DNA of 64,000 nucleotides from Io17-Chloro-G2 sp963663135 (lineage in GTDB: Bacteria; Chloroflexota; Dehalococcoidia; Lucifugimonadales; UBA3495). Below the pieces are notes generated by a model. That model ran no database searches. It was given only the letters and a program-made list of their open reading frames with translations, and was not told where the DNA came from. Position 1 is the stretch's first letter. Every line of letters starts with the position of its first letter. This document shows positions 42,482 through 50,900 of the stretch, one piece after another. The stretch is taken from assembly GCA_963663135.2 (NCBI GenBank), contig CAXXRM010000003.1:310001-374000 (forward strand), read 5' to 3'. The position numbers were made by a program, and so were the translations under genes.

Positions 42482-43639
42482 TTAGTGGTAGCCATCATTG
42501 CAAGAGTCAATCGGGCCGTCCCGCCGGCGTCCCCAGCCGTCCTGCCCGAGTTCCCGGCGGAGGCGGACTATGTAGTCCTCGTCCACAGGTGGCTTGGGCG
42601 GCCGGTCCTCCGGGTACAGTTCCTCCGCCGGTTGGTCCCAGATGGTGTCCGGGGGCGGGGGCCGGGCCGGGGATTCGGGACCAAGGCCGGCGGCCAGGGC
42701 AGCTTGCTTCCGGTGGTAGCCGGCGGCGGCCCAAGCGGCTATCCGGGCGGCTTGCTCGGTGCCGAATATCCGCCGCAGGGCCTCGTAGCCGTAGATGTTT
42801 TCGGGCTGGGGAGCGTCGTCTGGGACCTCTATCAGGTGGTCGCGACGTTCATTGGGATGCAGGCCGGAATCGATGGCAACCCGGCGGACATCGTAGCGGA
42901 AGTCGAAGACCGCCTTTTGGGCTACGCTGGTCGCCTCTTCACCGCCGAGGACGTGGTGTTGGGCGTAAGAGCCGTGGCAGTCGAAGTGGTAGTCCTCGTC
43001 ATCGTAGGTCTCGAAGTTAAAGGGGCCGGACTCCTCCTCGTAGCGGTTATAGCCCGGTTCGTAGTCGGCATAACGGCCCTTGAGGGCGCGGATCCATGCG
43101 TTGGGCGCCTCGGCGGTTTTTCCAGCCGGGGCGGATTCCTCGCCGGATTCCGTGGCGGTTGAGTTACCGGCGTCGGGAGGGGTCGGGTTGTCGAAGCCGC
43201 GGCGCAGGAGTTCTTTGGCGGCGGACAGGCGGTGGTAGGGCTTGAAGTCCTGGAGGTTGCCCTGCATGACGTCGACCAGGAAGCGGACGGCGGTGAGGCC
43301 GTTGTCGGTCTCTTCCCGGATGAGGGCCGCTAGCTCCCGGTGGAGGGTGGCGGTTTCAACGCCGAGGGCGCGGAGTTTTTTATGTGTTGGGGAGGCGGGG
43401 GTGTTGGCGTCGATGAAGGTTTGGGCCGGGTGGAAGCCGAGGGTGAGCAGTTGACGGGCGGCGTCGAGGCGGTGGCAGGGCTTGGATTGTTCGAGGAGGC
43501 CCTGCATGACGTCTATGAGGAAGCGGACTATGAGCCGGCCGTCTTCGGTTTCCTCGCGGACGATGTCGGCGAGGGATGGCGATTGGGCTTCCTGGTTGTT
43601 GGCCGGGTTGTCGGCCGGGTTGTCTGGTTGAGAGAACAT
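42482..43639 (-). CDS. Unknown protein with duplicated N-terminal helical repeat, cassette copy B
   Basis: Paralogue of the protein at 2986-4173, with the same order of parts: two blocks (IVREETEDGRLIVRFLIDVM; IREETDNGLTAVRFLVDVM), each followed by an HRL-AA-LL-GF segment, then a linker, a Tyr/Asp-rich centre, YGYEALRRIFGTEQAARIAAW and a Pro-rich tail. The 385 residues end earlier because the last codons differ: gene A ends in VTIPIIP, while the matching DNA here lies after the stop. The region of residues 190-260 is the most divergent. The ATG at 43639 is used because the upstream ATG lies in the promoter spacer. Confidence 0.75.
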   Translation of the reverse strand: MFSQPDNPADNPANNQEAQSPSLADIVREETEDGRLIVRFLIDVMQGLLEQSKPCHRLDAARQLLTLGFHPAQTFIDANTPASPTHKKLRALGVETATLHRELAALIREETDNGLTAVRFLVDVMQGNLQDFKPYHRLSAAKELLRRGFDNPTPPDAGNSTATESGEESAPAGKTAEAPNAWIRALKGRYADYEPGYNRYEEESGPFNFETYDDEDYHFDCHGSYAQHHVLGGEEATSVAQKAVFDFRYDVRRVAIDSGLHPNERRDHLIEVPDDAPQPENIYGYEALRRIFGTEQAARIAAWAAAGYHRKQAALAAGLGPESPARPPPPDTIWDQPAEELYPEDRPPKPPVDEDYIVRLRRELGQDGWGRRRDGPIDSCNDGYH

Positions 43640-43646
43640 TAGTTCG

Positions 43647-43676
43647 ATGATAGGGAGGTGCATTCGGGGGTGTCAA
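43647..43676 (-). promoter_or_regulatory. Core promoter of cassette gene B (predicted leaderless)
   Basis: On the minus strand: TTGACA, an 18-bp spacer and TATCAT, with seven bases to the ATG at 43639. The match to the gene A promoter is nearly exact, including most of the spacer. Confidence 0.65.
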
Positions 43677-43735
43677 GGGGCAGGTGACGCAGGCGGTTCG
43701 GTTTCAACGCAGAGTGCATGGAGATTTTTTTGGGT

Positions 43736-43780
43736 GGGGGACCCGCTTTTGGAAAAGCTGCGCAAAACTTTTTGTTGGGT
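43736..43780 (-). repeat. Cassette boundary repeat, copy 4 (R4)
   Basis: On the minus strand AAAAAGTTTTGCGCAGCTTT then TCCAAAAGCGGGT, upstream of cassette gene B. R3 and R4 are direct repeats of each other and bound about 1.42 kb. Confidence 0.85.
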
Positions 43781-43809
43781 AGGACGGGGGATGGTTGGCC
43801 GGGATTTTG

Positions 43810-43838
43810 TTGACAGTTTCCTAGCCGGACACTACACT
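43810..43838 (+). promoter_or_regulatory. Possible promoter of the Gfo/Idh/MocA gene
   Basis: TTGACA, a 17-bp spacer and TACACT. The leader would be about 170 bases. Confidence 0.45.
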
Positions 43839-44016
43839 CCCCTAGTTTCCCAAGGTACGTTATCGGGTAGGATTGTGTGCTGGTCCGCTTCCGGGATTGG
43901 CGGATGCCTAACGAACCCCCGGGCGGCCAGATGTGCGGGAATCCGGTGGGCCGGAAGTGGCTGCCCGCCTTTCCGGACGGATAGACTTTAAGGCATATTA
44001 CTGAGGAGGTATTCAA

Positions 44017-45054
44017 ATGGCTGATGTAGGAATCCGCGTGGGGCTTATCGGCGCCGGCGGCAACGTGCGCGATCGCCATATACCAGGGTTCAATGGCGTG
44101 GAAGATTGCGAGATCGTGGCCGTGGCCAACCGTAGTGTAGAGTCGGGAAGGGCTATTGCCGACCAGTTCAATATCCCAACAGTGTACGGCAGCTGGCAGG
44201 AGTTGTTGGAAGACGATAGCATCACCGCCGTGTGCATCGGCACGTGGCCGTACATGCACCGCACCATGACGTTAGCGGCCCTGGAATCGGGCAAGCACGT
44301 GCTCACCGAGGCGCGCATGGCATCCAACGCGGCCGAAGCGCAGGACATGCTGGACACTTCAAAGGCATACCCCAACCTGGTCTGCCAGTTGACGCCCACG
44401 TCCACCAGTTACTCCATTGACGCCATTTTGAAGCAGTTGATCAACGAGGGGCACCTTGGCGAGCTCCTGTCGGTGGACTTTACGTCCCTGCAAAACCGCT
44501 TCGCCGATTTTGACGGACCTTTGCACTGGCGCCAGGACCGGATGCTCAGCGGCTACAACACCCTGAACATCGGGGCGTCGTACGAGTCCATGATGCGCTG
44601 GCTTGGCCGGGGCAACCGGGTGATGGCTATGTCCAAGGTGCACGTGCCTTTCCGGAAGGACGAAAGCGGGTCTCTCACTTCCGTAACAATCCCCGACCAC
44701 GTGGATATTCTGTACGAATTGGCCAACGGGGCCCAGGTCCACATGAAGATGAGCGCCACCTCCGGCCTGAACGGCGGCAGCCACATCTGGATGTTCGGCA
44801 CCGAAGGCACCATCCACGTGGACTCGCAGCGCAAGGTCTGGGCCGGCAAGCGGGGAGACCGGGAGCTGACCGAGGTCCCCAACCCGCCGGAAAGCCAGGA
44901 CAAGTACCGAGTGGAAGACCAGTTCAGCAACGCCATTCGGGGCAAGGAAAAAGTGGACATGGTGGCGTTCGAAACGGGAGTCCACTACATGGAATGGTCG
45001 GAAGCGGTCCACCGCAGCGCGATGACGGGCAAGGCGGTTTACCTTCCCTTCTAA
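44017..45054 (+). CDS. Gfo/Idh/MocA family oxidoreductase
   Basis: An NAD(P)-dependent dehydrogenase of 345 residues, usually acting on sugars, inositols or related hydroxyacids. The Rossmann motif RVGLIGAGGNVRDRHIPG is near residue 7. In place of the usual EKP motif it has TEARMASNAAEAQ, so the catalytic Lys of the family is not at its usual place. The C-terminal domain shows HWRQDRMLSGYNTLNIGASY. AGGAGG is upstream of the ATG. A strong terminator follows. Confidence 0.88.
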   Translation: MADVGIRVGLIGAGGNVRDRHIPGFNGVEDCEIVAVANRSVESGRAIADQFNIPTVYGSWQELLEDDSITAVCIGTWPYMHRTMTLAALESGKHVLTEARMASNAAEAQDMLDTSKAYPNLVCQLTPTSTSYSIDAILKQLINEGHLGELLSVDFTSLQNRFADFDGPLHWRQDRMLSGYNTLNIGASYESMMRWLGRGNRVMAMSKVHVPFRKDESGSLTSVTIPDHVDILYELANGAQVHMKMSATSGLNGGSHIWMFGTEGTIHVDSQRKVWAGKRGDRELTEVPNPPESQDKYRVEDQFSNAIRGKEKVDMVAFETGVHYMEWSEAVHRSAMTGKAVYLPF

Positions 45055-45091
45055 CCCTCCGCTGCCGCCACGTTTGAAATAATCTCGGCGA

Positions 45092-45135
45092 AAAAGCCGC
45101 GCCTTACGGGATAGCCCGGGGGCGCGGTTTTCTTT
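45092..45135 (+). terminator. Terminator after the Gfo/Idh/MocA gene
   Basis: CCGCGCC and GGCGCGG form a stem around a 17-base loop, followed by TTTTCTTT. A run of A precedes the stem, so it may work in both directions. Confidence 0.75.
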
Positions 45136-45257
45136 GGGAATTCAGAGCCTTGATGTGCTTGCCAGCGGGCGCGGTGTCCCGGGTATGGTAACGCGGCAAG
45201 GGCGCAGGATTGGGCGGGGATTGCCCATCGCCTGGCGGTGTCTCCTGCTATAAGCTT

Positions 45258-45575
45258 GTTGGCGCACGGAAAGGGCTCTGGATTCCCGTAGCGACGAGAA
45301 TGGCGGGGGCGTGGGTCGGGTTACATAGGAGAACGTGAAGCGGGGTGAGGCTTGACCACATTTGGCGCTTCCCATTTGCCATATGCGTGTTGGCGCACGG
45401 AAAGGGCTCTGGATTCCCGTTGCGACGAGAATGGCGGGGGCGTGGGTCGGGTTACATAGGAGAACGTGAAGCGGGGTGAGGCTTGACCACATTTGGCGCT
45501 TCCCATTTGCCACAAGCGTGTTGGCGGACAGAAAGGGCTCTGGATTCCCGTTGCGACGGGAATGACGTGGCGTGG
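45258..45575. repeat. 131-bp tandem repeat carrying palindromic repeat ends
   Basis: Copies begin at 45258, 45389 and 45520 (the third is partial). Each unit has the core CTGGATTCCCGTTGCGACGA and a spacer with GGGTCGGGTTACATAGGAGA. The first two units are almost identical. The minus-strand open frame here only translates the repeat and is not taken as a gene. No other gene is seen in 45136-45700. Confidence 0.85.
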
Positions 45576-45740
45576 GCGCGGTTGAGGACGGGGGGTTAGC
45601 CATCAATGTGGAAGCGAGATTCGCCCGTTACATTCAAATGCGGCTGCCTGAAACAGGGGGTCTGCCAAGTTGAACGGTGGGGGGGCCTTGTCTATAATGT
45701 GATGACTAGGCTCAACTCCATGCTTTCAGGGGGAGTCCCG

Positions 45741-45860
45741 GTGGCCAATCAAACAGGAAAACGTTATCTGTGCGCCAAGTGCGGTTCCGAGTTTATCGTA
45801 ACGAAAGGCGGCAACGGCGCGGTCCACTGTTGCCAGCAGCCAATGGAACTCAAAACCTAG
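45741..45860 (+). CDS. Desulforedoxin-like mini zinc/iron protein 1
   Basis: A 39-residue protein: GKRYLCAKCGSEFIVTKGG, then VHCCQQPMEL. The spacing C-x2-C-x16-CC matches desulforedoxin and the N-terminal domain of desulfoferrodoxin, which bind one iron with four Cys. It may instead bind zinc. The GTG at 45741 has GGGGAG seven bases upstream; ATG 45720 is also in frame. A related gene follows 75 bases later. No superoxide reductase domain is attached. Confidence 0.75.
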   Translation: MANQTGKRYLCAKCGSEFIVTKGGNGAVHCCQQPMELKT

Positions 45861-45935
45861 GTTCAGCAATACCCAACAGCGCCGATGCCTCGTTTAACGA
45901 CCGGCAATCCCGCCTGATAAGGAGTATCCATTCTC

Positions 45936-46079
45936 ATGGCCAATGACCTGGGTAAGCGTTATGTGTGCCCCACTTGCGGGAGCAACGTCCTGTGCACCAA
46001 GGCGGGCGAGGGCGTGATCAACTGCTGTGACACCGAAATGGAGTTACAACAACCCCGGAAGCTGCCGTCCTCTGACTGA
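45936..46079 (+). CDS. Desulforedoxin-like mini zinc/iron protein 2
   Basis: A 47-residue protein: GKRYVCPTCGSNVLCTKAGE, then INCCDTEMELQQP. It repeats the C-x2-C-x16-CC pattern of the protein just upstream and shares the GKRY start. AAGGAG is 11 bases before the ATG. The two genes look like a tandem duplication that has diverged. Electron transfer or metal handling is possible; there is no direct evidence. Confidence 0.75.
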   Translation: MANDLGKRYVCPTCGSNVLCTKAGEGVINCCDTEMELQQPRKLPSSD

Positions 46080-46185
46080 TATTCCCCCTTAACCCGCCAC
46101 CCACAGGTTTTTCTGCCGGCCTAAAGCCGTGCTCCTCCTGTGGAAGCGGCCTCAACTCGGCCGCCCGTCTTACGCTTCAGACATC

Positions 46186-47139
46186 CTATCCGTGCTCCTG
46201 GAACCAACGCTCGGCCCCCGGATGCAGCGGTACGTCCAGGGGAGTGGCCTCGGTATCTCTCCCAAGTTGGCCAACGTCGATGAAGTCCCTGCCAAGCGGC
46301 ATCCGGTCCGCCCGCGCACCCAACGCCGCACATATCTTGTAGGCGTCTTCGTCGGGCAACGACGCCCGGGTATAAAGGGGCCAGCCGCTGTAATCGATGC
46401 AGCGGTAGTCCCGGTCCAACGCCGGGAAACGCTCCTTGGGCAGGGGAACGTCGCGCCAACCCAGGGCCTCCATCTGCCCCATTATCCCGGCTTCCAGTTC
46501 CAATGGCTTCATTCCGTGATCCAAAGCCACGGGCAGCCAACCGGGGATTCCCTCATCGAATATAATGTCAACGCTGCCGTCGGCTATGGCATCGAGGCGC
46601 CGCTCGTCCCCGGGTGGGCCGTTCAGCTGGAAACTGCCGCCCCAGGATTCTATGTCGCCCAGGGAGAAGCCGTACAACGGCAACAGTTGGTCAATCAGGA
46701 CCCGGGTTGAGTGGGTGAGGTCTTCACGTATCGAGACCCGCAGCGGGAGTTGCTTCTCTTTGATTTCGGCCAAGGACGAGAGGCCCAAGCGGGGCTGGAC
46801 CGCGATTACGAAACGGTCCCAGGACGGGTAGGAGAACAGCACACGGACCGGCAGGGGTTCCGAATAGAGGCCAACTCCCCGGTAGGCCTGGGTCAGTATC
46901 GACGAAGGGTTCACGAATGCGGCTTCAAGCTCACCACCAACCACGGCGTGGGAAAGAACCGGCGAGCCGGGAGACATTCGAATATACGGCTTGAACGATT
47001 CCTGAGAACCGTTGCCGACGTAGAGGGCAACGTCTCTGTATCCCCCATAGTGGATTGATGGATCACCGGCAACGCCCAAAGCAAGTTCCCACAATACCTT
47101 GGCCCTGGTGAACTGAGCGCCTCTCGGCAACGGTTCCAT
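46186..47139 (-). CDS. TAXI family (TRAP-type) solute-binding-like protein without signal peptide
   Basis: The 317-residue protein resembles TAXI-type periplasmic binding proteins (VSIREDLTHSTRVLIDQLLP; DGSVDIIFDEGIPGWLPVAL; LDVPLHPGAERWFQE at the end). The N-terminus (MEPLPRGAQFTRAKVLWELA) shows no signal peptide or lipobox, so it may act in the cytosol or be mis-started. No TRAP membrane gene is adjacent. It follows the frameshifted LLM gene on the same strand. Confidence 0.75.
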   Translation of the reverse strand: MEPLPRGAQFTRAKVLWELALGVAGDPSIHYGGYRDVALYVGNGSQESFKPYIRMSPGSPVLSHAVVGGELEAAFVNPSSILTQAYRGVGLYSEPLPVRVLFSYPSWDRFVIAVQPRLGLSSLAEIKEKQLPLRVSIREDLTHSTRVLIDQLLPLYGFSLGDIESWGGSFQLNGPPGDERRLDAIADGSVDIIFDEGIPGWLPVALDHGMKPLELEAGIMGQMEALGWRDVPLPKERFPALDRDYRCIDYSGWPLYTRASLPDEDAYKICAALGARADRMPLGRDFIDVGQLGRDTEATPLDVPLHPGAERWFQEHG

Positions 47140-47265
47140 GGCCTTTCTCCTTACCTCTGAAATTCCAATCTATTGCCGAATTCCACCCCGGCTCCCAGCG
47201 TAAAACTCAGAGCAGACCAATCGGGGACAGACCCGCCTCAAGACGGAGTCAGAATTTCCGGACGC

Positions 47266-48337
47266 TTACCGGAAGTAGGGTATTACGTGGCGGCCGACCA
47301 GCTTGATAGAGTCCATGATACGAGAGTGGGCCAGGTTCCCCATTTGCATGAAACACAAGACCTGGTCTACGCCCGCTTCCCGGTACTTGTCCAGGACCTT
47401 GATAACCGTGTCGGGATTGCCCATGGCAAATGCGCCCGAAGCCAGGTGGTCTTCGGCGGTTTTGTCGGCGCGCTCGGTCTGCACTGCGGAGACAGCGTGC
47501 TGATAGGATTGAGGCACCTCCCGGCCCTGCCACGGTTGGTAGAGTTCCTCAGCCTTGTTCACAAACCAGACACCCTCGGGAGCCGCGACCCGGCGCGCCT
47601 CCTCGTCGTCTTCGGCGCAGTGGACCAAACACAGGGCGGCCACCTGGTTGTTCACGAACTTGCCCACCGGCTTGGCGTGCTTGACGGCTTCCCGATATGC
47701 CTGCACCCGCTCGGCCATCTGGTCATAACCCGCCAGGTTGAAACAGAGCACTCCCAGTCCCATCTCGCCGGCGGCGCGGAAGCTGTCGGGCTGGCTGCAG
47801 GCCACCCAAAGCGGCGGATGAGGGGTTTGGACCGGCTTGGGAATCACCTTTCGGGGCGGTATGGAGTAGAACCGGCCTTCGTGAGAAAATATATCCTCGG
47901 TCCACATTCGGGGAATCATGGAGATTGCCTCTTCCCACTGGGCCTTGGTATCGGCGGGATTCACCTCGAAACCGTCCATCTCGATCAACGTGGTGGACCG
48001 GCCGGTTCCCAGGTCCACCACGGCCATCGCTGACAATGTCCAGCACAGCGGCGCGTTCGGCCACGCGGACCGGGTGGTTGTACTGGCCGGGCAGCAGCGC
48101 CACTGCGTGGCCTATGCGGATGCGGCGGGTGCGCTGGGACAGGGCGCCGTACAGCACCTCCGGGGCCGAGCAGTGGGAGAACTCGTTCAAGAAGTGGTGC
48201 TCCACGGTCCAAAAGTAGTCGAACCCTTCCACATCGGCCAATTCCACCTGGGCCATGATTTGCTTGTATCGCTCCTGTTCCACGCCGGGGTAGTGGGGTT
48301 CAGGAATCTGTATTTCGTACATGAGGCCGAATTTCAT
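47266..48337 (-). pseudogene. LLM class flavin-dependent oxidoreductase, single-base frameshift
   Basis: Two frames join into one LLM protein of about 356 residues. The 5' frame (MKFGLMYEIQIPEPHYPG to AAVLDIVSDGR) switches near 48014-48024, where one extra G in GGCCGTGGTGGACCTGGG breaks the frame; the 3' frame continues VDLGTGRSTTLIEMDGFEVN to IPYFR. With the base removed, the family motif reads DGRVDLGTGRS. All other parts are intact, so it is either a very recent pseudogene or a sequence error. The ATG at 48337 has AGGA ten bases upstream. Confidence 0.85.
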
Positions 48338-48466
48338 GGCGTCCACTTCCTAATAGCAGCGTTTCGGGCATTCTAGCACAGACCGGGGCGGTAACCGCCC
48401 CGTCCCGGGCCAGCGCGCCGGAGCCGATCACATCCAGCTAATACGCTTGGGCAAACGATACAGAAC

Positions 48467-48489
48467 GGCCCCGGTTAAGGGCCGGGGCC
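48467..48489 (-). terminator. GC hairpin after higA
   Basis: GGCCCCGG-N7-CCGGGGCC, 44 bases past the higA stop. No T-tract. Another hairpin, GGGGCGG/CCGCCCC, lies at 48385-48401. Confidence 0.45.
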
Positions 48490-48532
48490 AGTTATTTAGG
48501 GATTGGGGAGGTTCAGGATGTTAGGCGATCAA

Positions 48533-48877
48533 TCATGCCCAGTCCTCAGGCATCATTGGCATGTTGGGTCGGGGTTGGACCTGTTTCTTGATTTGATGGC
48601 CAATGTCTCGCATCGCTACCTTCAAGTCGTAAGAGACCTGGAGGTTCATCCAGAGCCTCGCCCCTGTGCCTATATAGCGGGACAGGCGCAATGCGAACTC
48701 GGCGTCGATGTTACATCGTCCTTCCAGAATAGCGCGGACGGTTCCGGGCGTGACCGCAAGGATTTTGTCAAACTCTTCCGCGGTGAGACCCAACTCCTCC
48801 AGGTCCTCGGCAAGAATCTCGCCGGGGTGAATAGGGGGCATGCCATTCTTGGAAGGCCTGGCTAACTCTTCAACCAT
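48533..48877 (-). CDS. higA: HigA family antitoxin
   Basis: The DNA-binding antitoxin of a type II toxin-antitoxin pair, 114 residues. The typical MPPIHPGEILAEDLEELGL start is at about residue 13, followed by the HTH (TAEEFDKILAVTPGTVRAIL) and LALRLSRYIGTGARLWMNLQ-like segment. It overlaps the toxin gene by eight bases. A start at the inner ATG (48841) is possible. HigA normally represses its own promoter. Confidence 0.9.
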   Translation of the reverse strand: MVEELARPSKNGMPPIHPGEILAEDLEELGLTAEEFDKILAVTPGTVRAILEGRCNIDAEFALRLSRYIGTGARLWMNLQVSYDLKVAMRDIGHQIKKQVQPRPNMPMMPEDWA

Positions 48878-49151
48878 GATAGTCTACGACCTCAACGTCG
48901 CGAGGGGCGCCATTCAGCCACCGGAAACAAATACGCCACTGCCGGTTGATTCGAATGCTGTATTGCCCTCGCCGGTCTCCGGAAAGAGTTTCCAACCTGT
49001 TTCCTGGCCTGTTCGATAACTGCGCGAGTGAGATCGCATCGTCCAGAATCTGGAGACGCACCATCGCTTGGCGAGCAATTCCCTGAAACTGCCGCGCCGC
49101 CTCACCCGCAAATAACCTTTCGGCATCACGGTCCCGAAAACTCTGTATCAA
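48870..49151 (-). CDS. higB: HigB family toxin (RelE/ParE-like)
   Basis: A 93-residue mRNA interferase-type toxin. MIQSFRDRDAERLFAGE is the usual start of HigB proteins, and RRGQYSIRINRQWRICFRW carries the catalytic-region Arg residues. The start is TTG. It precedes the antitoxin gene, the reverse of most TA pairs and typical of higBA. It looks intact. Confidence 0.9.
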   Translation of the reverse strand: MIQSFRDRDAERLFAGEAARQFQGIARQAMVRLQILDDAISLAQLSNRPGNRLETLSGDRRGQYSIRINRQWRICFRWLNGAPRDVEVVDYHG

Positions 49152-49226
49152 TATGGTACTACATTTGGCCCGGCGGGCAGGCTCGCTGCGCCGGCGCGCC
49201 GGTAGCAGGCAATCAGACCACGGGCC

Positions 49227-50327
49227 CTATGGTACCAACATGGCCCGGGTGATTTGGGTTTGGCGCTGGCTCCATTCGGCTTGGGGGAAGGCCTCGTTGA
49301 CCTGCTCCAAGGGGAACTTATGGGAAATCAGCTTGTCGAAGGGCAACTTCTTGTGGTTCCGGACCAGGAAGCTGAGCAGGGTGGGCAGCAAATCGGCACG
49401 ATACATGAGGGAGCCCATGATGTTCTTGCCCGCCAGCAGCTTGGAGGGATCGATGGATACCTCCCGGCCGCGAACTATGTCTCCGATTTCCACAAAGGTG
49501 CCGCCGTTGCCCAGCATGTCGATGCCCTCAGCCAGCAACTCGGCGCGTCCTACCAATTCCATGACCACGTCGGCCCCCCGGCCGCCGGTCAGTTCCCTGA
49601 CCCGCTGCACCCGGGTTTCGACGGTGTTGAACTCCTCGATGTTGATGGTGTAGTCGGCCCCGAACTCCTCGGCCAGTTGCAGACGGTTTTCCAACCGGTC
49701 CAGCACGATGACCCGGTCGGCGCCCATGTCCTTGGCCATGGCGGTGGCGTTCAGCCCCAGCCCGCCCGCGCCCTGGATCACAACGTATTGGCCTTCCCTC
49801 AGTCCGGCCCGCATCAACCCGGTGGTCACGGTACCCATGGCGCAGTTCACCGGGCCCAGGATATCGTCGTCGAGTTCGTCGGGCACTCTGAACAGGGGGT
49901 GACGCGGCGGCAGGTAAAGGAAGTCGGCGTAGGTGCCGGTGAAGTAGGGCCAGACCGATGCCGGGGCATATCCCCGGTTGACGCACCAGTTGGTGTCTCC
50001 CTTGAGGCAGAGGTGGCAGCGGTAGCAGGGAAAGACCGCGGCATAGACGATCCGGTCTCCCTCTTTGATGGGGACGCCCAGGGAGTCGGCGCTGACGCCC
50101 TCGCCGAGGGATTCAACCACGCCGGTGCCCTCGTGGCCCATGACACGGCCGGTGGGCGGCAAGGGAACATTTACCTGGTCTCCCCGCCAAACGTGGAGGT
50201 CGGAGCCGCAGATACCTGCCTGGGTCATTCTCAGCAGCACCGCGCCGGGTTGAGGGTCGGGGACGTCGAATTCCTCAATTTCGAAGGGTTTGCCGTACTC
50301 TTTACACGCAACGACTCGGCCTTTCAT
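49227..50327 (-). CDS. Zinc-dependent alcohol dehydrogenase family protein
   Basis: A medium-chain dehydrogenase of 366 residues. The catalytic zinc site is formed by C near residue 40 (GICGSDLH) and GHEG near residue 65. The structural zinc loop reads CYRCHLCLKGDTNWC. The NAD-binding motif QGAGGLGLNATAMAK is near residue 185. The ATG at 50327 has GAGG six bases upstream. The substrate is probably an alcohol or polyol. Confidence 0.93.
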   Translation of the reverse strand: MKGRVVACKEYGKPFEIEEFDVPDPQPGAVLLRMTQAGICGSDLHVWRGDQVNVPLPPTGRVMGHEGTGVVESLGEGVSADSLGVPIKEGDRIVYAAVFPCYRCHLCLKGDTNWCVNRGYAPASVWPYFTGTYADFLYLPPRHPLFRVPDELDDDILGPVNCAMGTVTTGLMRAGLREGQYVVIQGAGGLGLNATAMAKDMGADRVIVLDRLENRLQLAEEFGADYTINIEEFNTVETRVQRVRELTGGRGADVVMELVGRAELLAEGIDMLGNGGTFVEIGDIVRGREVSIDPSKLLAGKNIMGSLMYRADLLPTLLSFLVRNHKKLPFDKLISHKFPLEQVNEAFPQAEWSQRQTQITRAMLVP

Positions 50328-50428
50328 AGATAACCTCACTTAACACGATGAATTTGCGGTTGGAAGCGCCAAATTTGAGCCTTAACTCAGCCCGCTCGAA
50401 CCCAGCCAAAGTACCACATCCATACTGT

Positions 50429-50553
50429 CATGAGTAGGGGAACCGCAGGGTGATGAGCAGGGGAGCCACGGCGATGAGCAGGGGAGCCACCGCGATGAGT
50501 ATGGGAGCCACGGCGATGAGCAGGGGAGCCACGGTGGTGAGTAGGGAAACCAC
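50429..50553. repeat. 21-bp tandem repeat, about five copies
   Basis: The unit GATGAGCAGGGGAGCCACGG (plus C) is repeated with small changes. The period is a multiple of three, and the minus strand reads a seven-residue repeat (PWLPCSS), but no start signal or domain supports a gene. Confidence 0.8.
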
Positions 50554-50616
50554 GTCGCTTGCGGGGTCTTTTGGTTGGCCCACATGATACAGGTAGGGAA
50601 TCCAGTGCCCCCGTCA

Positions 50617-50752
50617 TGCGCCAACTGGACCATTCCCTCAGACCCGCATCAGGTTGGATGGGAGCAAGGGCTCTGGATTCCCGCTGCGGCGAGAATGACG
50701 GGAGTAGGGCACGAAAGGGGTCTGGATTCCCGCTGCGGCGAGAATTACGAGG
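50617..50752 (+). mobile_element. Partial MITE-like element with two right ends
   Basis: The right half (GGACCATTCC to GATCAGGTTGGATG-like, then GGGCTCTGGATTCCCGCTGC and the GGCGAGAATGACGG end) matches the full elements at 55201-55374 and 62142-62315. A second right end follows at 50711-50752. The left half is absent. Confidence 0.7.
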
Positions 50753-50809
50753 GGGGGATGGGGACATTTAATGACGGCTGAAAGACTCTGCGCCCCGGAG
50801 TGGCCGGTT

Positions 50810-50838
50810 TTGACACTCAAAAAGGGCGCTGCTACACT
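50810..50838 (+). promoter_or_regulatory. Probable promoter of the HpaB-like gene
   Basis: TTGACA, a 17-bp spacer and TACACT. The leader to 50901 would be about 55 bases. Confidence 0.55.
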
Positions 50839-50900
50839 CGATTTTTCCAACGGACATGCCGTGGCGCATGATATTTGATGCCGCCAGCCAAGGGGGATTG

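Noticed and set aside
45258..45575. CRISPR array or rRNA-type repeat
   Set aside because: The unit of 131 bp is repeated including its spacer; there is no short repeat with unique spacers.
45142..45606. Minus-strand frame of 154 codons across the 131-bp repeat
   Set aside because: It only translates the tandem palindromic repeats (RNGNPEP-like and RESRAL-like strings). The same strings appear wherever the repeat occurs in any gene-free region.
49254..50333. Plus-strand frame of 359 codons opposite the alcohol dehydrogenase
   Set aside because: The minus strand encodes a complete zinc dehydrogenase with all motifs; the plus frame is a shadow of its codon bias.
50429..50553. CRISPR array
   Set aside because: The 21-bp units are directly adjacent without spacers and no cas gene is present.
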